In this document: positions 1-11,815 of the stretch, piece by piece
Position numbering within the stretch: the stretch's first letter is position 1
How the letters are laid out: every line of letters begins with the position of its first letter
DNA from: Acidobacteriota bacterium
GTDB lineage: Bacteria > Acidobacteriota > Thermoanaerobaculia > Multivoradales > JAHEKO01
NCBI GenBank assembly: GCA_029862975.1
Contig: JAOTWP010000015.1
Coordinates: 1 to 49,367, forward strand
Direction of reading: 5' to 3'
Length of the DNA: 49,367 nucleotides
The notes under the pieces: generated by a model
What the model was told of the DNA's origin: nothing
What the model saw: only the letters and a program-made list of their open reading frames with translations
The model's database searches: none
Position numbers and translations under genes: made by a program

Positions 1-121
1 AGACGCCCAGGTCCCAGTCGGAATCGGCGCGCTCCGAGCCGGCCGCTCGCGAGCCAAAGAGGAGGGCGAACAGCACAGGCTCGAACTCCCTCAGGCGATC
101 CTCCAGAGCCACGAGGTCCAT
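1..121 (-). CDS. MNT-type nucleotidyltransferase domain protein (partial, cut by window edge)
   Basis: Only the first 40 codons are in the window, starting at an ATG whose complement is at 119-121. The reading contains a Gly-Ser-Arg-x-x-Gly followed by Ser-Asp-Trp-Asp-Leu-Gly, the nucleotide-binding GS motif and first metal-binding aspartates of small minimal nucleotidyltransferases (MNT, NTP_transf_2). Members of this family often act as antitoxins that AMPylate or oligoadenylylate a HEPN toxin, but others are stand-alone; the partner would lie to the left of the window. The family call rests on one clear motif, and the toxin-antitoxin role is inference. Confidence 0.7.
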   Translation of the reverse strand, partial: MDLVALEDRLREFEPVLFALLFGSRAAGSERADSDWDLGV

Positions 122-256
122 CCCCGAGATCGTAGCACCACGCGAACGGGTGATCCGAAGACGCCAGCCCGGCACCGCGAGCCTGGCACCGGCGGGGAAT
201 TCGAGGCCGCCGCGAGCGGGTTGCCGGCAAGTGGAGCCACAACGACAGGAGGTGTC

Positions 257-826
257 ATGCGCCGATCCACTCCGCCGTTTGTCCTCGCCTTGTCGCTCGT
301 CGCCAGCGGCCTTGCCGCCCAGGAAGAGTCGCGCTACCGCCTCTTTGCCGGCGTCGAGCCGGGAGCTTCCTACAGCGAGTCGTCGGGCCTCGATTTCGAG
401 GCGGCGTACCTTCTGGGGCTCGACGCCTACTTCGCTCCCCGCTGGGCCCTCGAGGTCGCGGCCGCCTTCCAGAGAGAGTCCTTCGACAACGGGCTCGCCG
501 CCGTCACCGTCGAGACCTCGAACCTCGACGCCGCAGGCCGCTTCGACATGATGCGCAAGGGGAGCCTCACCCTCTACGGCCTCTCGGGCTTGCGGTACAG
601 CGAGACACGGGACTCACGCCGGCTGGTCCGCAGCGACGGAAGCTACCTACGAGAGTCCGGCACCTTCGATCGCGCCGGGCTGCTGCTCGGCCTCGGAGCC
701 GAGCTCGACGTCTCGCGGCGATTCTCCCTCCGGCTCGCCGTCAAGCACGTTCCCTGGAACTTGACCGGCGACAGCCTGATCTTCGAAGACACCTCCTTCA
801 GCACGGCTCTCGCGGTGCGCTTCTAG
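257..826 (+). CDS. Outer-membrane beta-barrel protein
   Basis: This protein of 189 residues begins with a Sec signal peptide (two arginines, then a hydrophobic stretch ending Gly-Leu-Ala-Ala-Gln with cleavage before Glu-Glu). The mature part alternates polar and hydrophobic residues in short strands, contains Tyr/Phe-rich segments, and ends in Arg-Phe, the terminal phenylalanine signal recognised by the BAM complex. It resembles the small 8-strand OmpA/OmpW-like barrel families; no substrate can be named. The start at 257 is preferred over an in-frame start at 221 because a GGAGG-like site at 249-253 sits just upstream and the signal peptide begins there. The next gene is convergent, about 120 bp away. 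Confidence 0.75.
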   Translation: MRRSTPPFVLALSLVASGLAAQEESRYRLFAGVEPGASYSESSGLDFEAAYLLGLDAYFAPRWALEVAAAFQRESFDNGLAAVTVETSNLDAAGRFDMMRKGSLTLYGLSGLRYSETRDSRRLVRSDGSYLRESGTFDRAGLLLGLGAELDVSRRFSLRLAVKHVPWNLTGDSLIFEDTSFSTALAVRF

Positions 827-945
827 CTCACCCCCGCTCGCGCCTGGGTAGCGGCGCCGGGCGTGGCAGCAAGAGCCCGGCTCGAGGACGGCTCTCGGTG
901 ATTGGGGGGGCTGCGTTGCCTCGTCCGCGGCGCGGGGTGTGCTCC

Positions 946-2361
<1,416 letters not shown>

Positions 2362-2377
2362 CGCCTGTCGCCCTCTT

Positions 2378-2469
2378 GGGAATCGAGTCTGGGAATCAAG
2401 TCTGGGAATCAAGTCTGGGAATCAAGTCTGGGAATCGAGCCTGGGAATCGAGCTCCTGGAATCGAGCCT
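2378..2469. repeat. 13-bp tandem repeat upstream of gdhA
   Basis: Seven copies of a 13-bp unit (plus-strand consensus GGGAATCRAGTCT) lie head to tail: 2378-2390, 2391-2403, 2404-2416, 2417-2429, 2430-2442, then a copy with a 2-base insertion at 2443-2457, and a shorter copy at 2458-2469. Copies two to four are identical; the outer ones carry A-to-G or T-to-C changes. The array fills most of the gap between the upstream minus-strand gene and gdhA, so it lies in the gdhA promoter or 5' leader. Confidence 0.95.
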
Positions 2470-2510
2470 CTCGGCGCCGAGCCGGGGGCGCCAGGCGCCG
2501 GGCGCGCGGC

Positions 2511-4139
2511 CTAGCGCTTGAAACGGTCCCCGCGCTCTTCGACGGAGAGGATCCAGCCGACGATCTTACCCGGTCGGATCGATTTCTCCTCGTTCCAGAA
2601 GCGGGCGTTGCGCAGGTGGCGGCTCGAGGTGTCGCCGGCGCGGATGCCGGAGAGCTCGCGGTGGATGCGCTCGAAGCGCTCCTGCCAGCGGGCGCAGTTG
2701 GCGCGCCGCAGGTCCACCCAGCCGGCCTCGCACCAGGCCTCCAGCCGCTCCGGGGTGAGCTCCTCGCCGCTGCTGTCGCCGGGGACGATCACCCGCGGGC
2801 CGCGGATCATCTCGCCGCTGGCCAGGAGCACCGGGATGCCGACGGCCGCGATCTCGTTGGCCAGCCGCGGCCGCTCGCGGACGAGGCGGTCGAGCCGCCG
2901 CTCGATCTCCTCCGCCGTCGACTCGCGCACCGGGGTCATGGCGCCGAACTCCTCGCGCAGCAGGTGGGCCTCGAAGAGCAGCTTGGTGTTGCGCGGCGGC
3001 CCCAGCATCTCGAAGGCGACGCTGCGGGTCTTGCCCTCGCCCTCGAGCTCGGCCATGCGCTCGAGCGCGAAGTGGCGCATCAGCCCGGCGCGGTAGGTGG
3101 GGCCCATGACGGCGTTGTCGAGCGCGTTGATGATGTCGTGCCCGGTGTTGCCGCCCTCGATCTCGAAGACGAGGTAGCGGGCGATCTCCTCCGGCGTCAC
3201 GAACTCCATCTGCTCGGCCGTGGTCAGCATCGCGAACTCCTCGAGGCTGAAGAGGCCGTTCTCGCCGGTGTCGATGAAGGCGGTGGCGAGCGTCTCGTCG
3301 GTCTCGCGGCCGAAGCTCTCGTCGTGGGTCGAGAACGCCCTGCCCAGCGGTTGCGGCCGCGCGTCGACGAGCCGGATGGGCGCCCCCTTGCGCAGGATCG
3401 GGCCGCGCTCGATGCGCTTCCAGGCGATGGCCGCGGCCGGCTTGATCTCCTTGATGATCGGCCCGTCCGGCGTCCGCGCCATGAGGAACAGGAGCATCGA
3501 GTGGGCGCCGGCCATGGCGCTCTTCGACAAGAGCACCCGGCTCGGCCGCTCCTCGGAATGGGTGTAGGGCACGTTGAGCCCCATGCCGCCGGTGCCGCTC
3601 GTCCCCACCTTGGCGTAGACGGCGGCCGGGGTGTCGAGCAGGCCGCGGTAGAGCACCTGGATGTGACGGATCAGCCGCGGCACGTAGAGCGCTTCGAGCA
3701 GCGCGGCGGCGGTCTCGCGCTCGACGTCGCCCCCGGCGACCTCCCGCCACAGCGCCTCGGCGCTGCTGTAGACGTCCCGGTAGGCGATGGCCGTCGCCGT
3801 GTTGACGCAGTCGATGACGACGTCCGGCTGGCACTCCACCAGCAGGCGGTAGAGCAGGAACTCCCGCAGGCTCTCGTCCGTGAGCTGTTCGAGCTGCGCG
3901 CCGATGCGGCCGAGGCGGCCGGGGTCGCGGGCCAGCCCGAAGATGTTGCCGGCCGCGGTCGACAGGCGGGTCGCCCCGGCCTCGGCGGCGAGCTCGTCGC
4001 GCGCCGCCGCGGACTCCTCATCTTGCAGCGAGTGGATGCGAATCTCGCTCACGCCGTGGCCGAGCAGCTCCCGGCACACCGCCATGCCGACGAGGCCATA
4101 GCCGCCGAGCACCAGAACCTTGCTGCCCTCGAGTTTCAT
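2511..4139 (-). CDS. NAD(P)-binding Rossmann-fold protein, function unknown
   Basis: The 542-residue product opens with Lys-Val-Leu-Val-Leu-Gly-Gly-Tyr-Gly-Leu-Val-Gly at residues 7-18, a dinucleotide-binding glycine-rich loop of the short-chain dehydrogenase/epimerase or saccharopine-dehydrogenase type. An Asp-Val-Val-Ile-Asp-Cys-Val-Asn stretch about 100 residues later fits the end of a beta strand lining the cofactor site, and a Gly-rich Gly-Thr-Ser-Gly-Thr-Gly-Gly-Met segment follows. Beyond the N-terminal half I do not recognise the domain, and no Tyr-x-x-x-Lys catalytic pair stands out, so the substrate is unknown. The gene reads towards gdhA on the same strand, and they may share a transcript across the repeat-containing spacer. 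It is divergent from the DinB-like gene, with about 170 bp between them. Confidence 0.7.
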   Translation of the reverse strand: MKLEGSKVLVLGGYGLVGMAVCRELLGHGVSEIRIHSLQDEESAAARDELAAEAGATRLSTAAGNIFGLARDPGRLGRIGAQLEQLTDESLREFLLYRLLVECQPDVVIDCVNTATAIAYRDVYSSAEALWREVAGGDVERETAAALLEALYVPRLIRHIQVLYRGLLDTPAAVYAKVGTSGTGGMGLNVPYTHSEERPSRVLLSKSAMAGAHSMLLFLMARTPDGPIIKEIKPAAAIAWKRIERGPILRKGAPIRLVDARPQPLGRAFSTHDESFGRETDETLATAFIDTGENGLFSLEEFAMLTTAEQMEFVTPEEIARYLVFEIEGGNTGHDIINALDNAVMGPTYRAGLMRHFALERMAELEGEGKTRSVAFEMLGPPRNTKLLFEAHLLREEFGAMTPVRESTAEEIERRLDRLVRERPRLANEIAAVGIPVLLASGEMIRGPRVIVPGDSSGEELTPERLEAWCEAGWVDLRRANCARWQERFERIHRELSGIRAGDTSSRHLRNARFWNEEKSIRPGKIVGWILSVEERGDRFKR

Positions 4140-4308
4140 GCTGGAAGGGAGTCTCGACGCTCCGCCCGCGGCGCGGTCCGGGGGGCCGCGCGGTCCGCTC
4201 GGCGGCCGAGACGAAAGGCCAGCTTAGCAGAGCCGGCGCCTCGCTCCGGGGTTGACCGGCGGTCCGCGGGCGCGCAAGATCGCGCTGCACCGTCCTGCGG
4301 AGGATGCC

Positions 4309-4827
4309 ATGGATCTTCGTTACCCCATCGGGGAGATGCACTGGCCGCCGGCGCTCGCTCCCGGCGAGCGGACCGCGGCCCTCGCCGTGCTCGCGGAGAC
4401 GCCCGCCAAGCTGCGCGCCGCCGTGGCCGGCCTCGACGACGCCCGGCTCGACACCCCCTACCGGCCCGGCGGCTGGACCGTCCGCCAGGTCGTCCACCAC
4501 CTGCCCGACAGCCACATGAACAGCTTCATTCGCTTCAAGCTCGGGCTCACCGAGGAGCTGCCGACGGTCGGCGTCTACAACGAGAAGGCGTGGTCCGAGC
4601 TGCCGGACGCGAGCGGCCCGATCGAGGTGTCGCTGCGCCTCCTCGAGGCGCTGCACGAGCGCTGGGTGGGGCTTCTCGCAACGCTCGACGACGCGGCCTG
4701 GCAGCGCCGCATCGACCATCCCGAAGTGGGCGTGCTGCGCCTCGATCAGCTGCTGGCGCTCTACGAGTGGCACTCCCGGCATCACGTGGCGCACATCACG
4801 TCGCTTCGCGACCGCGAGGGTTGGTAG
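4309..4827 (+). CDS. DinB/YfiT-family putative metal-dependent hydrolase or thiol transferase
   Basis: This 172-residue protein has the DinB-like four-helix layout. It carries a first histidine pair in Val-Val-His-His-Leu-Pro-Asp-Ser-His-Met-Asn and a C-terminal Trp-His-Ser-Arg-His-His-Val-Ala-His, the ligands that bind a divalent metal in YfiT and BstA. The N-terminal 'RYPIGE' segment is typical of the YfiT group, some of which are bacillithiol S-transferases or detoxification enzymes; the substrate in this organism is unknown. An AGGA-type ribosome-binding site at 4300-4304 precedes the ATG at 4309. The gene lies about 90 bp before pckA in the same direction. Confidence 0.85.
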   Translation: MDLRYPIGEMHWPPALAPGERTAALAVLAETPAKLRAAVAGLDDARLDTPYRPGGWTVRQVVHHLPDSHMNSFIRFKLGLTEELPTVGVYNEKAWSELPDASGPIEVSLRLLEALHERWVGLLATLDDAAWQRRIDHPEVGVLRLDQLLALYEWHSRHHVAHITSLRDREGW

Positions 4828-4919
4828 TAGTCTCCCCATGAGGGCCGGCCGCGGACGCAGCTTCCGCCCCCAGCCCGCCGCCTCCAATCCCTGAGACCTG
4901 CCAAGGGAGCTCGATCGCC

Positions 4920-6527
<1,608 letters not shown>

Positions 6528-6584
6528 CCGGCAGCGGTCACGACGCCGCCGCGCTCGTGAGGGCCGCCGGCGAGGGTCGGCGCC

Positions 6585-8528
6585 TCAGGTGAGCCGGCGC
6601 AGGCTGCCGCGCACCCCGGCGAGGCCGGCGAGCGCCAGCGCACCCAGCAGCGCCGCCCTCCCGGGCCGCCCCAGCAGGAGGTGCCCGAGGCCGAAGAGCA
6701 GGCCGTGGACGAGCGCCAGCGCGCTGGCGACGCCGCACAGCGAGGCCCCGAGCGCGTAGCCCGGCCGGCTCGACGGCGCCGCGAGGGCGCGCACCGGCCC
6801 CCAGGCGCCGGGCGGGCGTAGGCGCTCGTAGAAGCCCACCAGGGCGGCGGGGTCGGGGGTCGCCGTCAGGGCCAGGGTGAGGAGCGCCGCGGCGAGCGAG
6901 GCCGCGACGACGAGGAGCAGGCGCCCTTCGTGGAGCAGCGCCCCGTCGGGGCTGAGCGGCCCGCGCGGCCAGTCGACGGGCAGCCAGGTCAGGGCCAGCG
7001 TCGCGGCCGCCGAGGTCAGCATGGCGGCGATCTCCGTCCAGGCGGTGACCCGCCACCAGAACCAGCGCAGCAGGTAGACCGGCCCGACGCCGGCCAAGAA
7101 CGAGATGAAGAGCGTGAAGAGCGCGCTGATCGACTGCGCCGCCGAAGCCGCCAGCGCCGCCGCGGCCAGCACGCCGGCGCTGGCGAGCCGGGCCACGACG
7201 ACGTAGTGGCGGTCGCTCGCGCCGCGGTGCAGGAACCGCCGGTAGACGTCGTTGACGAAGAACGAGGCGGCGACGTTGATCAGCGTGTCGATGGTCGACA
7301 TGAAGGCGGCCACGAGCGACGCCGCCACGAGCCCCAGAAGCCCGGCCGGCAGATAGCGCTTGAGCATCACGACGTAGGCGCGCTCGGAGTCGCTCGCGGC
7401 GAGCACGTCGCCGGCCGCCACCTCGGCGCCGACGCCCACGCGCGGCACCGGGCGCCAGTCCGCGGCATCGCCCGCCCGAACCAGAGGCACCGCGACCGTC
7501 GCCTCGGCCTCGCCGGCCGGGGAGAGGAGGATGCTCGCAGTACTCACTCCGGTCACGGTGCCGGCGACGGGAGCTTCCACCGAGAGGTGCGGCAGCACGA
7601 GCAGCGAGGCGATCGCGACGAGGATCCACGGCCAGGGCCGCAGGGCGTTGTTGGCGACCGCGAACCAGACGACGGCCAGGGTGCCGTGGCGCTCGTCGCG
7701 GGTGGCGGAGACCCGCTGCACCGTCAGCGGCGCGCCGTCGGCGCTCTCGACGGCGAACCAGCTGACGCCCAGGTAGACCGCCATGAGCGCCACCGGGGTC
7801 GTCCAGAAGCTCGCCGCCAACGGCCCGCCCGGGCCCGGCGCGGGGAGGAAGGCCAGCCGCTCGGCCGCCAGGGTGCCGGCGGCGACGGCGCCGGCGACCG
7901 CCGCCGCGCCGCCCACCGCCTGCCAGGCCATGACGGCGAGGACGATCGCGCCCGTCATCGAGATGGCGAACTGCACGAGGTCGGTGACGACCACCCCCCA
8001 CAGCCCGGCCAGGAGCGAGTAGGTGAGGGCGATGGCGCAGGCGACCGCGAGGCCGACCGTCTTGTCGACCCCGAAGAGCACGTCGACGATCTTGGCTGCG
8101 GCCAGCAGCACCCAGCACATCTGGATGACGTCGACGAAGCCGGCGTGCAGCACCCCGAGGAAGCCGCGCAGCCAGCGGGCGCCGGCGTCGCCGTAGCGCA
8201 GCTCGGCGAACTCCGCTTTGGTCATCACCGCGCCGCGGCGCCAGAGCCGGGCAAACACGAACCCCGTCACGAGGCTGGTGAGCGCGTAGCACCACCACAG
8301 CCAGTTCTTCCAGATCCCGAAGTCCCGCACCCAGCCCGAGATGACGAGCGGCGTGTCGACCGCGAACGTCGTGGCGACGATCGAGGTGCCCGCCAGCCAC
8401 CAGGGCAGCCGCCGCCCGGAGAGGAAGAACTGGTCGACGCTGGCGCCGCCGCGGCGCGCCAGGACCGCCCCCGCCGCCAGCGCGAACAGGAGGTACGCGG
8501 CCACGAGCCACCAGTCGATCGCCTGCAT
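6585..8528 (-). CDS. Sodium:solute symporter (SSS family) with inserted soluble segment
   Basis: This inner-membrane protein of 647 residues has about 13 hydrophobic segments and the SSS family signatures: 'DQFFLSGRRLPWW' near residue 32, an 'AEFAELRYG' block, and 'AAFMSTIDTLINVAASFFVNDVYRRF' spread over two lines of the C-terminal half. The family couples Na+ entry to uptake of sugars, amino acids or carboxylates; the substrate cannot be read here. About 65 residues are inserted at roughly 314-379, between a transmembrane helix and the 'KRYLPAGLLG' helix. The insert begins Ala-Pro-Val-Ala-Gly-Thr-Val and ends Gly-Ala-Glu-Val-Ala-Ala-Gly-Asp-Val-Leu, the two half-motifs of a biotinyl/lipoyl-like barrel-sandwich hybrid. 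The gene is convergent with pckA and divergent from the M3 peptidase. Confidence 0.9.
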   Translation of the reverse strand: MQAIDWWLVAAYLLFALAAGAVLARRGGASVDQFFLSGRRLPWWLAGTSIVATTFAVDTPLVISGWVRDFGIWKNWLWWCYALTSLVTGFVFARLWRRGAVMTKAEFAELRYGDAGARWLRGFLGVLHAGFVDVIQMCWVLLAAAKIVDVLFGVDKTVGLAVACAIALTYSLLAGLWGVVVTDLVQFAISMTGAIVLAVMAWQAVGGAAAVAGAVAAGTLAAERLAFLPAPGPGGPLAASFWTTPVALMAVYLGVSWFAVESADGAPLTVQRVSATRDERHGTLAVVWFAVANNALRPWPWILVAIASLLVLPHLSVEAPVAGTVTGVSTASILLSPAGEAEATVAVPLVRAGDAADWRPVPRVGVGAEVAAGDVLAASDSERAYVVMLKRYLPAGLLGLVAASLVAAFMSTIDTLINVAASFFVNDVYRRFLHRGASDRHYVVVARLASAGVLAAAALAASAAQSISALFTLFISFLAGVGPVYLLRWFWWRVTAWTEIAAMLTSAAATLALTWLPVDWPRGPLSPDGALLHEGRLLLVVAASLAAALLTLALTATPDPAALVGFYERLRPPGAWGPVRALAAPSSRPGYALGASLCGVASALALVHGLLFGLGHLLLGRPGRAALLGALALAGLAGVRGSLRRLT

Positions 8529-8605
8529 CGGGGCGTAGTGTAGCCGCGCGCCCCGCTGGAACGAGCCGCGGGTGGCGATATGATGCGCGGCCCGGAGGCC
8601 GACTC

Positions 8606-10393
8606 GTGACGATCGCCCGCACCCCCGCCTACCACCAGCAGCGCTGGAGCCTCGCCGAGCTCCTGCCGGACGCCGCCGAGGAGACCGTCGCCGCCCGGCT
8701 GGCCGCCGCCGAGGCCGAGGTCGCGGCGTTCGAGAGCCGCCGCGAGCTCCTGACCGCCGACGTCGCGCCGGCCACGCTGCTCGATCTCCTGCGCCGCTAC
8801 GAGGCGCTGACCGAGACCCTCGTCACGCTCGGCGCCTACGGCGCGCTGTGGTTCGCCGAGGACACGCGCTCGCCGCAGGCCCTGGCCTTCAAGAGCCGCG
8901 TCGAGCACGCGCTGACCGGCTTCGCCAACCGCCTGCTCTTCTTCAGCCTGTGGTGGCGGGGCCTCGACGACGACGCGGCGGCGCGCCTGCTGCCGGCGGC
9001 CGGCGAGCATCCCGACTACCGCCATTACCTTCTCGACGAGCGGCGGCTCAAGCCGTTCACCCTCGACGAGACGTCCGAGCGGATCATCAACTCGAAGGAC
9101 GCCGACGGCATCGGCGCGCTCGTCACCATGTACTCGCTGCTGACCAATCGGCTCGAGTTCACGCTGGAGCTCGACGGCGAGGTGAAGACGCTCACCCGCG
9201 GCGAGCTCATGAGCCACGTCTACTCGGCCGACCCCGAGCTGCGCGCGGCCGCCTACCGCGAGCTCTACCGGGTCTACGACAACGACGCCACGCTCCTCGC
9301 GCAGATCTACCTCCACCGGGTGCGGGACTGGGCGAGCGAGCGGCTGGAGCTGCGCGGCTACGCTTCGCCGATCGCCGTGCGCCACGAAGCCAACGACATC
9401 CCGGGCGCGGCGGTCGACGCGCTGCTGGCAGTGGTGACCGAGAACGTGGGTCTCTTCCAGCGCTACTTCCGGCTCAAGGCGCGATGGCTCGGCATGGACA
9501 GGCTCTCCCGCTACGACCTCTACGCGCCGCTGGCCGGCAGCGTCAAGGAGATCCCCTACGGCCGCGCCGTGGAGATGGTGCTCGCCACCTTCCGCGGCTT
9601 CGATCGCCGCTTCGGCGAGCTCGCCGAGCGGGTCTTCGCCGACGACCACGTCGACGCCGAGATCCGGCGCGGCAAGAAAGGTGGCGCCTTCTGCTCCACC
9701 GTCCTGCCGCGCCACACGCCCTGGGTGCTGCTCAACTACACGGCCAGGGTGCGCGACGTCGCCACGATGGCCCACGAGCTCGGCCACGCGGTCCACAGCC
9801 TGCTGGCGGCGGGCCACTCGGTCCTCACCCAGCACGCCTGCCTGCCCCTGGCCGAGACCGCCTCGGTCTTCGCCGAGCAGCTCTTGACCGACCGCCTCTT
9901 GGCCGAGGAGCGCGACCCCGCCGTGCGGCGCGAGCTCCTGGCGGCGCAGATGGACGACATCTACGCCACGGTGATGCGGCAGGCGTACTTCACCCGCTTC
10001 GAGATCGCGGCCCACCGGGCGATCGCCGAGGACGCCGCGGTCGAGGCCCTGGACGAGATCTACTTCGCGACCCTGCGCGAGCAGTTCGGCGACACCGTCG
10101 CGCTCTCCGACGACTTCCGGCGCGAGTGGGTGACGATCCCCCACATCTACCAGTCGCCGTTCTACTGCTACGCGTACAGCTTCGGCCAGCTCCTCGTCCT
10201 CGCGCTCTACCGGCGCTACCAGGAGGAGGGCGACGCGTTCGTGCCGGGCTACCTCGAGATGCTCGCCGCCGGCGGCTCCGCCCCGCCCGTCGAGGTGCTG
10301 GCGGCGGCCGGCGTCGACCCGACGGACCCGGCCTTCTGGCGCGGCGGCTTTGACGTCGTGCGCGGCATCGTCGACGAGCTCGAGGCGCTCTAG
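8606..10393 (+). CDS. M3-family oligoendopeptidase (PepF-like)
   Basis: The 595-residue product has the M3 zinc-peptidase core: His-Glu-Leu-Gly-His at residues 390-394 and a downstream Glu in Pro-Leu-Ala-Glu-Thr-Ala-Ser at about 417 as the third zinc ligand. The N-terminal helical half and length match the oligoendopeptidase F group, which trims short peptides in the cytoplasm; no signal peptide is seen. The start is a GTG at 8606 with GGAGG 6 nt upstream (8595-8599). It is divergent from the symporter gene with only 77 bp between, so both promoters must lie close together. Confidence 0.93.
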   Translation: MTIARTPAYHQQRWSLAELLPDAAEETVAARLAAAEAEVAAFESRRELLTADVAPATLLDLLRRYEALTETLVTLGAYGALWFAEDTRSPQALAFKSRVEHALTGFANRLLFFSLWWRGLDDDAAARLLPAAGEHPDYRHYLLDERRLKPFTLDETSERIINSKDADGIGALVTMYSLLTNRLEFTLELDGEVKTLTRGELMSHVYSADPELRAAAYRELYRVYDNDATLLAQIYLHRVRDWASERLELRGYASPIAVRHEANDIPGAAVDALLAVVTENVGLFQRYFRLKARWLGMDRLSRYDLYAPLAGSVKEIPYGRAVEMVLATFRGFDRRFGELAERVFADDHVDAEIRRGKKGGAFCSTVLPRHTPWVLLNYTARVRDVATMAHELGHAVHSLLAAGHSVLTQHACLPLAETASVFAEQLLTDRLLAEERDPAVRRELLAAQMDDIYATVMRQAYFTRFEIAAHRAIAEDAAVEALDEIYFATLREQFGDTVALSDDFRREWVTIPHIYQSPFYCYAYSFGQLLVLALYRRYQEEGDAFVPGYLEMLAAGGSAPPVEVLAAAGVDPTDPAFWRGGFDVVRGIVDELEAL

Positions 10394-10478
10394 GGTCTCT
10401 CCCGGGGCGGGGCGGGGCGGCCGCCACCCCCGAGGGTGGTGGAACCGGAGGCGCGAGCCCGCTATCATCCGCCCCGTG

Positions 10479-10949
10479 ATGCTGACCTTCGGCAGCCGCT
10501 CCGTCCGCTCGCTCGCCCTGCGCCTGCTGGGCGCCGGCGTGGCGCTGATGCACGGCCAGCTGCTGTGGCGCCGGCTGGCGGACGGCTCGCTGACCGAGGC
10601 CGGGGTCGCCGCCCGCTGGGCCGCCTCGGTGCTCTTGATCGGCGGCCTCGTCGCCGGCTACCGGCGCCACGGCTGGGTCTTCCGCGGCCGCCGGGCGGCG
10701 GTGCTGTGGACCCTCGTCGCCCTCCTGCACGCCGTCTCCGGCGTGCCCGGCAGCGCCATGGTCGCCGAGCCGGCGCCCTGGCTCGTCGTGCCGCTGGTGA
10801 TCCTGGCGGCGCGTTCGCTGGCCGCGGTCCTCGTGCCGCGCGGCGCGCTCCGGCCGGCCGGCGTTTGGCGGCGGCGCCCGCGCCCGCGGCGGCTCGCCGC
10901 GCCCGCCCTCCTCTTCGGGGCCCCGGGGTCGCGCGCCCCGCCCTGCTGA
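10479..10949 (+). CDS. Small integral membrane protein, unknown
   Basis: This reading of 156 residues has three to four hydrophobic segments (Leu/Ala/Val-rich, at about residues 8-24, 38-55, 65-85 and 95-115) and a very Arg/Pro-rich C-terminus. I do not recognise a family. A GTG lies directly before the ATG and either could start translation. The coding potential is supported by the membrane-helix pattern and by its position in a same-direction run, not by homology. The Arg/Pro-rich tail may mean that the true stop or frame differs. Confidence 0.5.
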   Translation: MLTFGSRSVRSLALRLLGAGVALMHGQLLWRRLADGSLTEAGVAARWAASVLLIGGLVAGYRRHGWVFRGRRAAVLWTLVALLHAVSGVPGSAMVAEPAPWLVVPLVILAARSLAAVLVPRGALRPAGVWRRRPRPRRLAAPALLFGAPGSRAPPC

Positions 10950-11080
10950 GCCGCCGGCTCGATTCGCGTCCGCCGCGCCCCCTCCGGGGCCGCGGCACCC
11001 ACGCTGCGGAGCGCTCGCGCGCCCGCCGCTGACGACATGCGATCTGGGCGGACCCGCGGGTTCGCCAGGAGGGCAACGAA

Positions 11081-11815
11081 ATGATCTCTCTCGACAGCCT
11101 GCACCGAGGGGTGCTCCTGCTGCCGGTGGTGACGACGGTGTGCGCCGTCTTCTTCGTCCGGGAGCTGGCCACCCGCTACCGCGCCAAGGGCGGCGGCGCG
11201 CACCTGCTGTGGTGGGGCATCGGCATGGTCACCTACGGGCTGGGCACGGCGACCGAGGCCTACACGTCGATCTTCGGCTGGCACCCGCTGGTGTTCCGGC
11301 TCTGGTACGTCGTCGGGGCGTTCCTCGGCGGCTATCCCCTCGCCCAGGGGAGCATCTTCCTGTTGATGAACCGCACCTTCGCGCGGCGCTCGGCCTGGAT
11401 CGTCACGAGCCTCATCGCGCTCGCCTCGTGCTTCGTTTTCGCGACCCCGCTCGACGCCTCGCTCGCCGAGGCCCACCGGCTTTCGGGCCGGGTCATCGAG
11501 TGGTCCTGGGTGCGCTCTTTCAGCCCGTTCATCAACGTCTATTCCCTGGTCTTCCTCGTCGGCGGCGCCGTGGTCTCCGCGCTGCGCTTCCGGCGCTTCC
11601 CGGAGCTGCGCCACCGCTACCTCGGCAACATCTGGATCGCGGTGGGCGCGCTTCTGCCCGGCATCGGCGGCTCCCTTACCCGGGCCGGCTACGTCGAGGC
11701 CCTCTACGTCACCGAGCTCGCGGGGCTGCTGTGCATCTACCGCGGCTACCGACTCAACATCGCCGGCAGACCGGTGGCGGCCACCGCCGCTCCCACTGCC
11801 GTTGGAGGCATCACC
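11081..11815 (+). CDS. Seven-helix membrane protein, reading frame open into the next gene
   Basis: The first 245 codons of a long frame encode about seven hydrophobic segments separated by short charged loops. The pattern is like 7TM sensor or uncharacterised membrane modules, but I recognise no named family. An AGGAGG ribosome-binding site (11069-11074) precedes the ATG at 11081. There is no stop codon at the end: the frame continues without a break into the TonB-dependent receptor that begins at 11816 with its own ribosome-binding site. Either the protein is translated as a fusion of 1030 residues, or the stop has been lost by mutation or sequencing error. The last residues before the receptor (Ala/Thr/Pro-rich) look like an unconstrained tail, which favours a lost stop. 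Confidence 0.7.

Noticed and set aside
2378..2469. Possible CRISPR array
   Set aside because: The units are 13 bp and directly adjacent with no spacers, and no cas genes are present.
2376..4841. An 821-codon plus-strand frame across the repeat and the Rossmann-fold gene
   Set aside because: It is antisense to a well-supported gene and its start lies within the tandem repeat; no family-like sequence.
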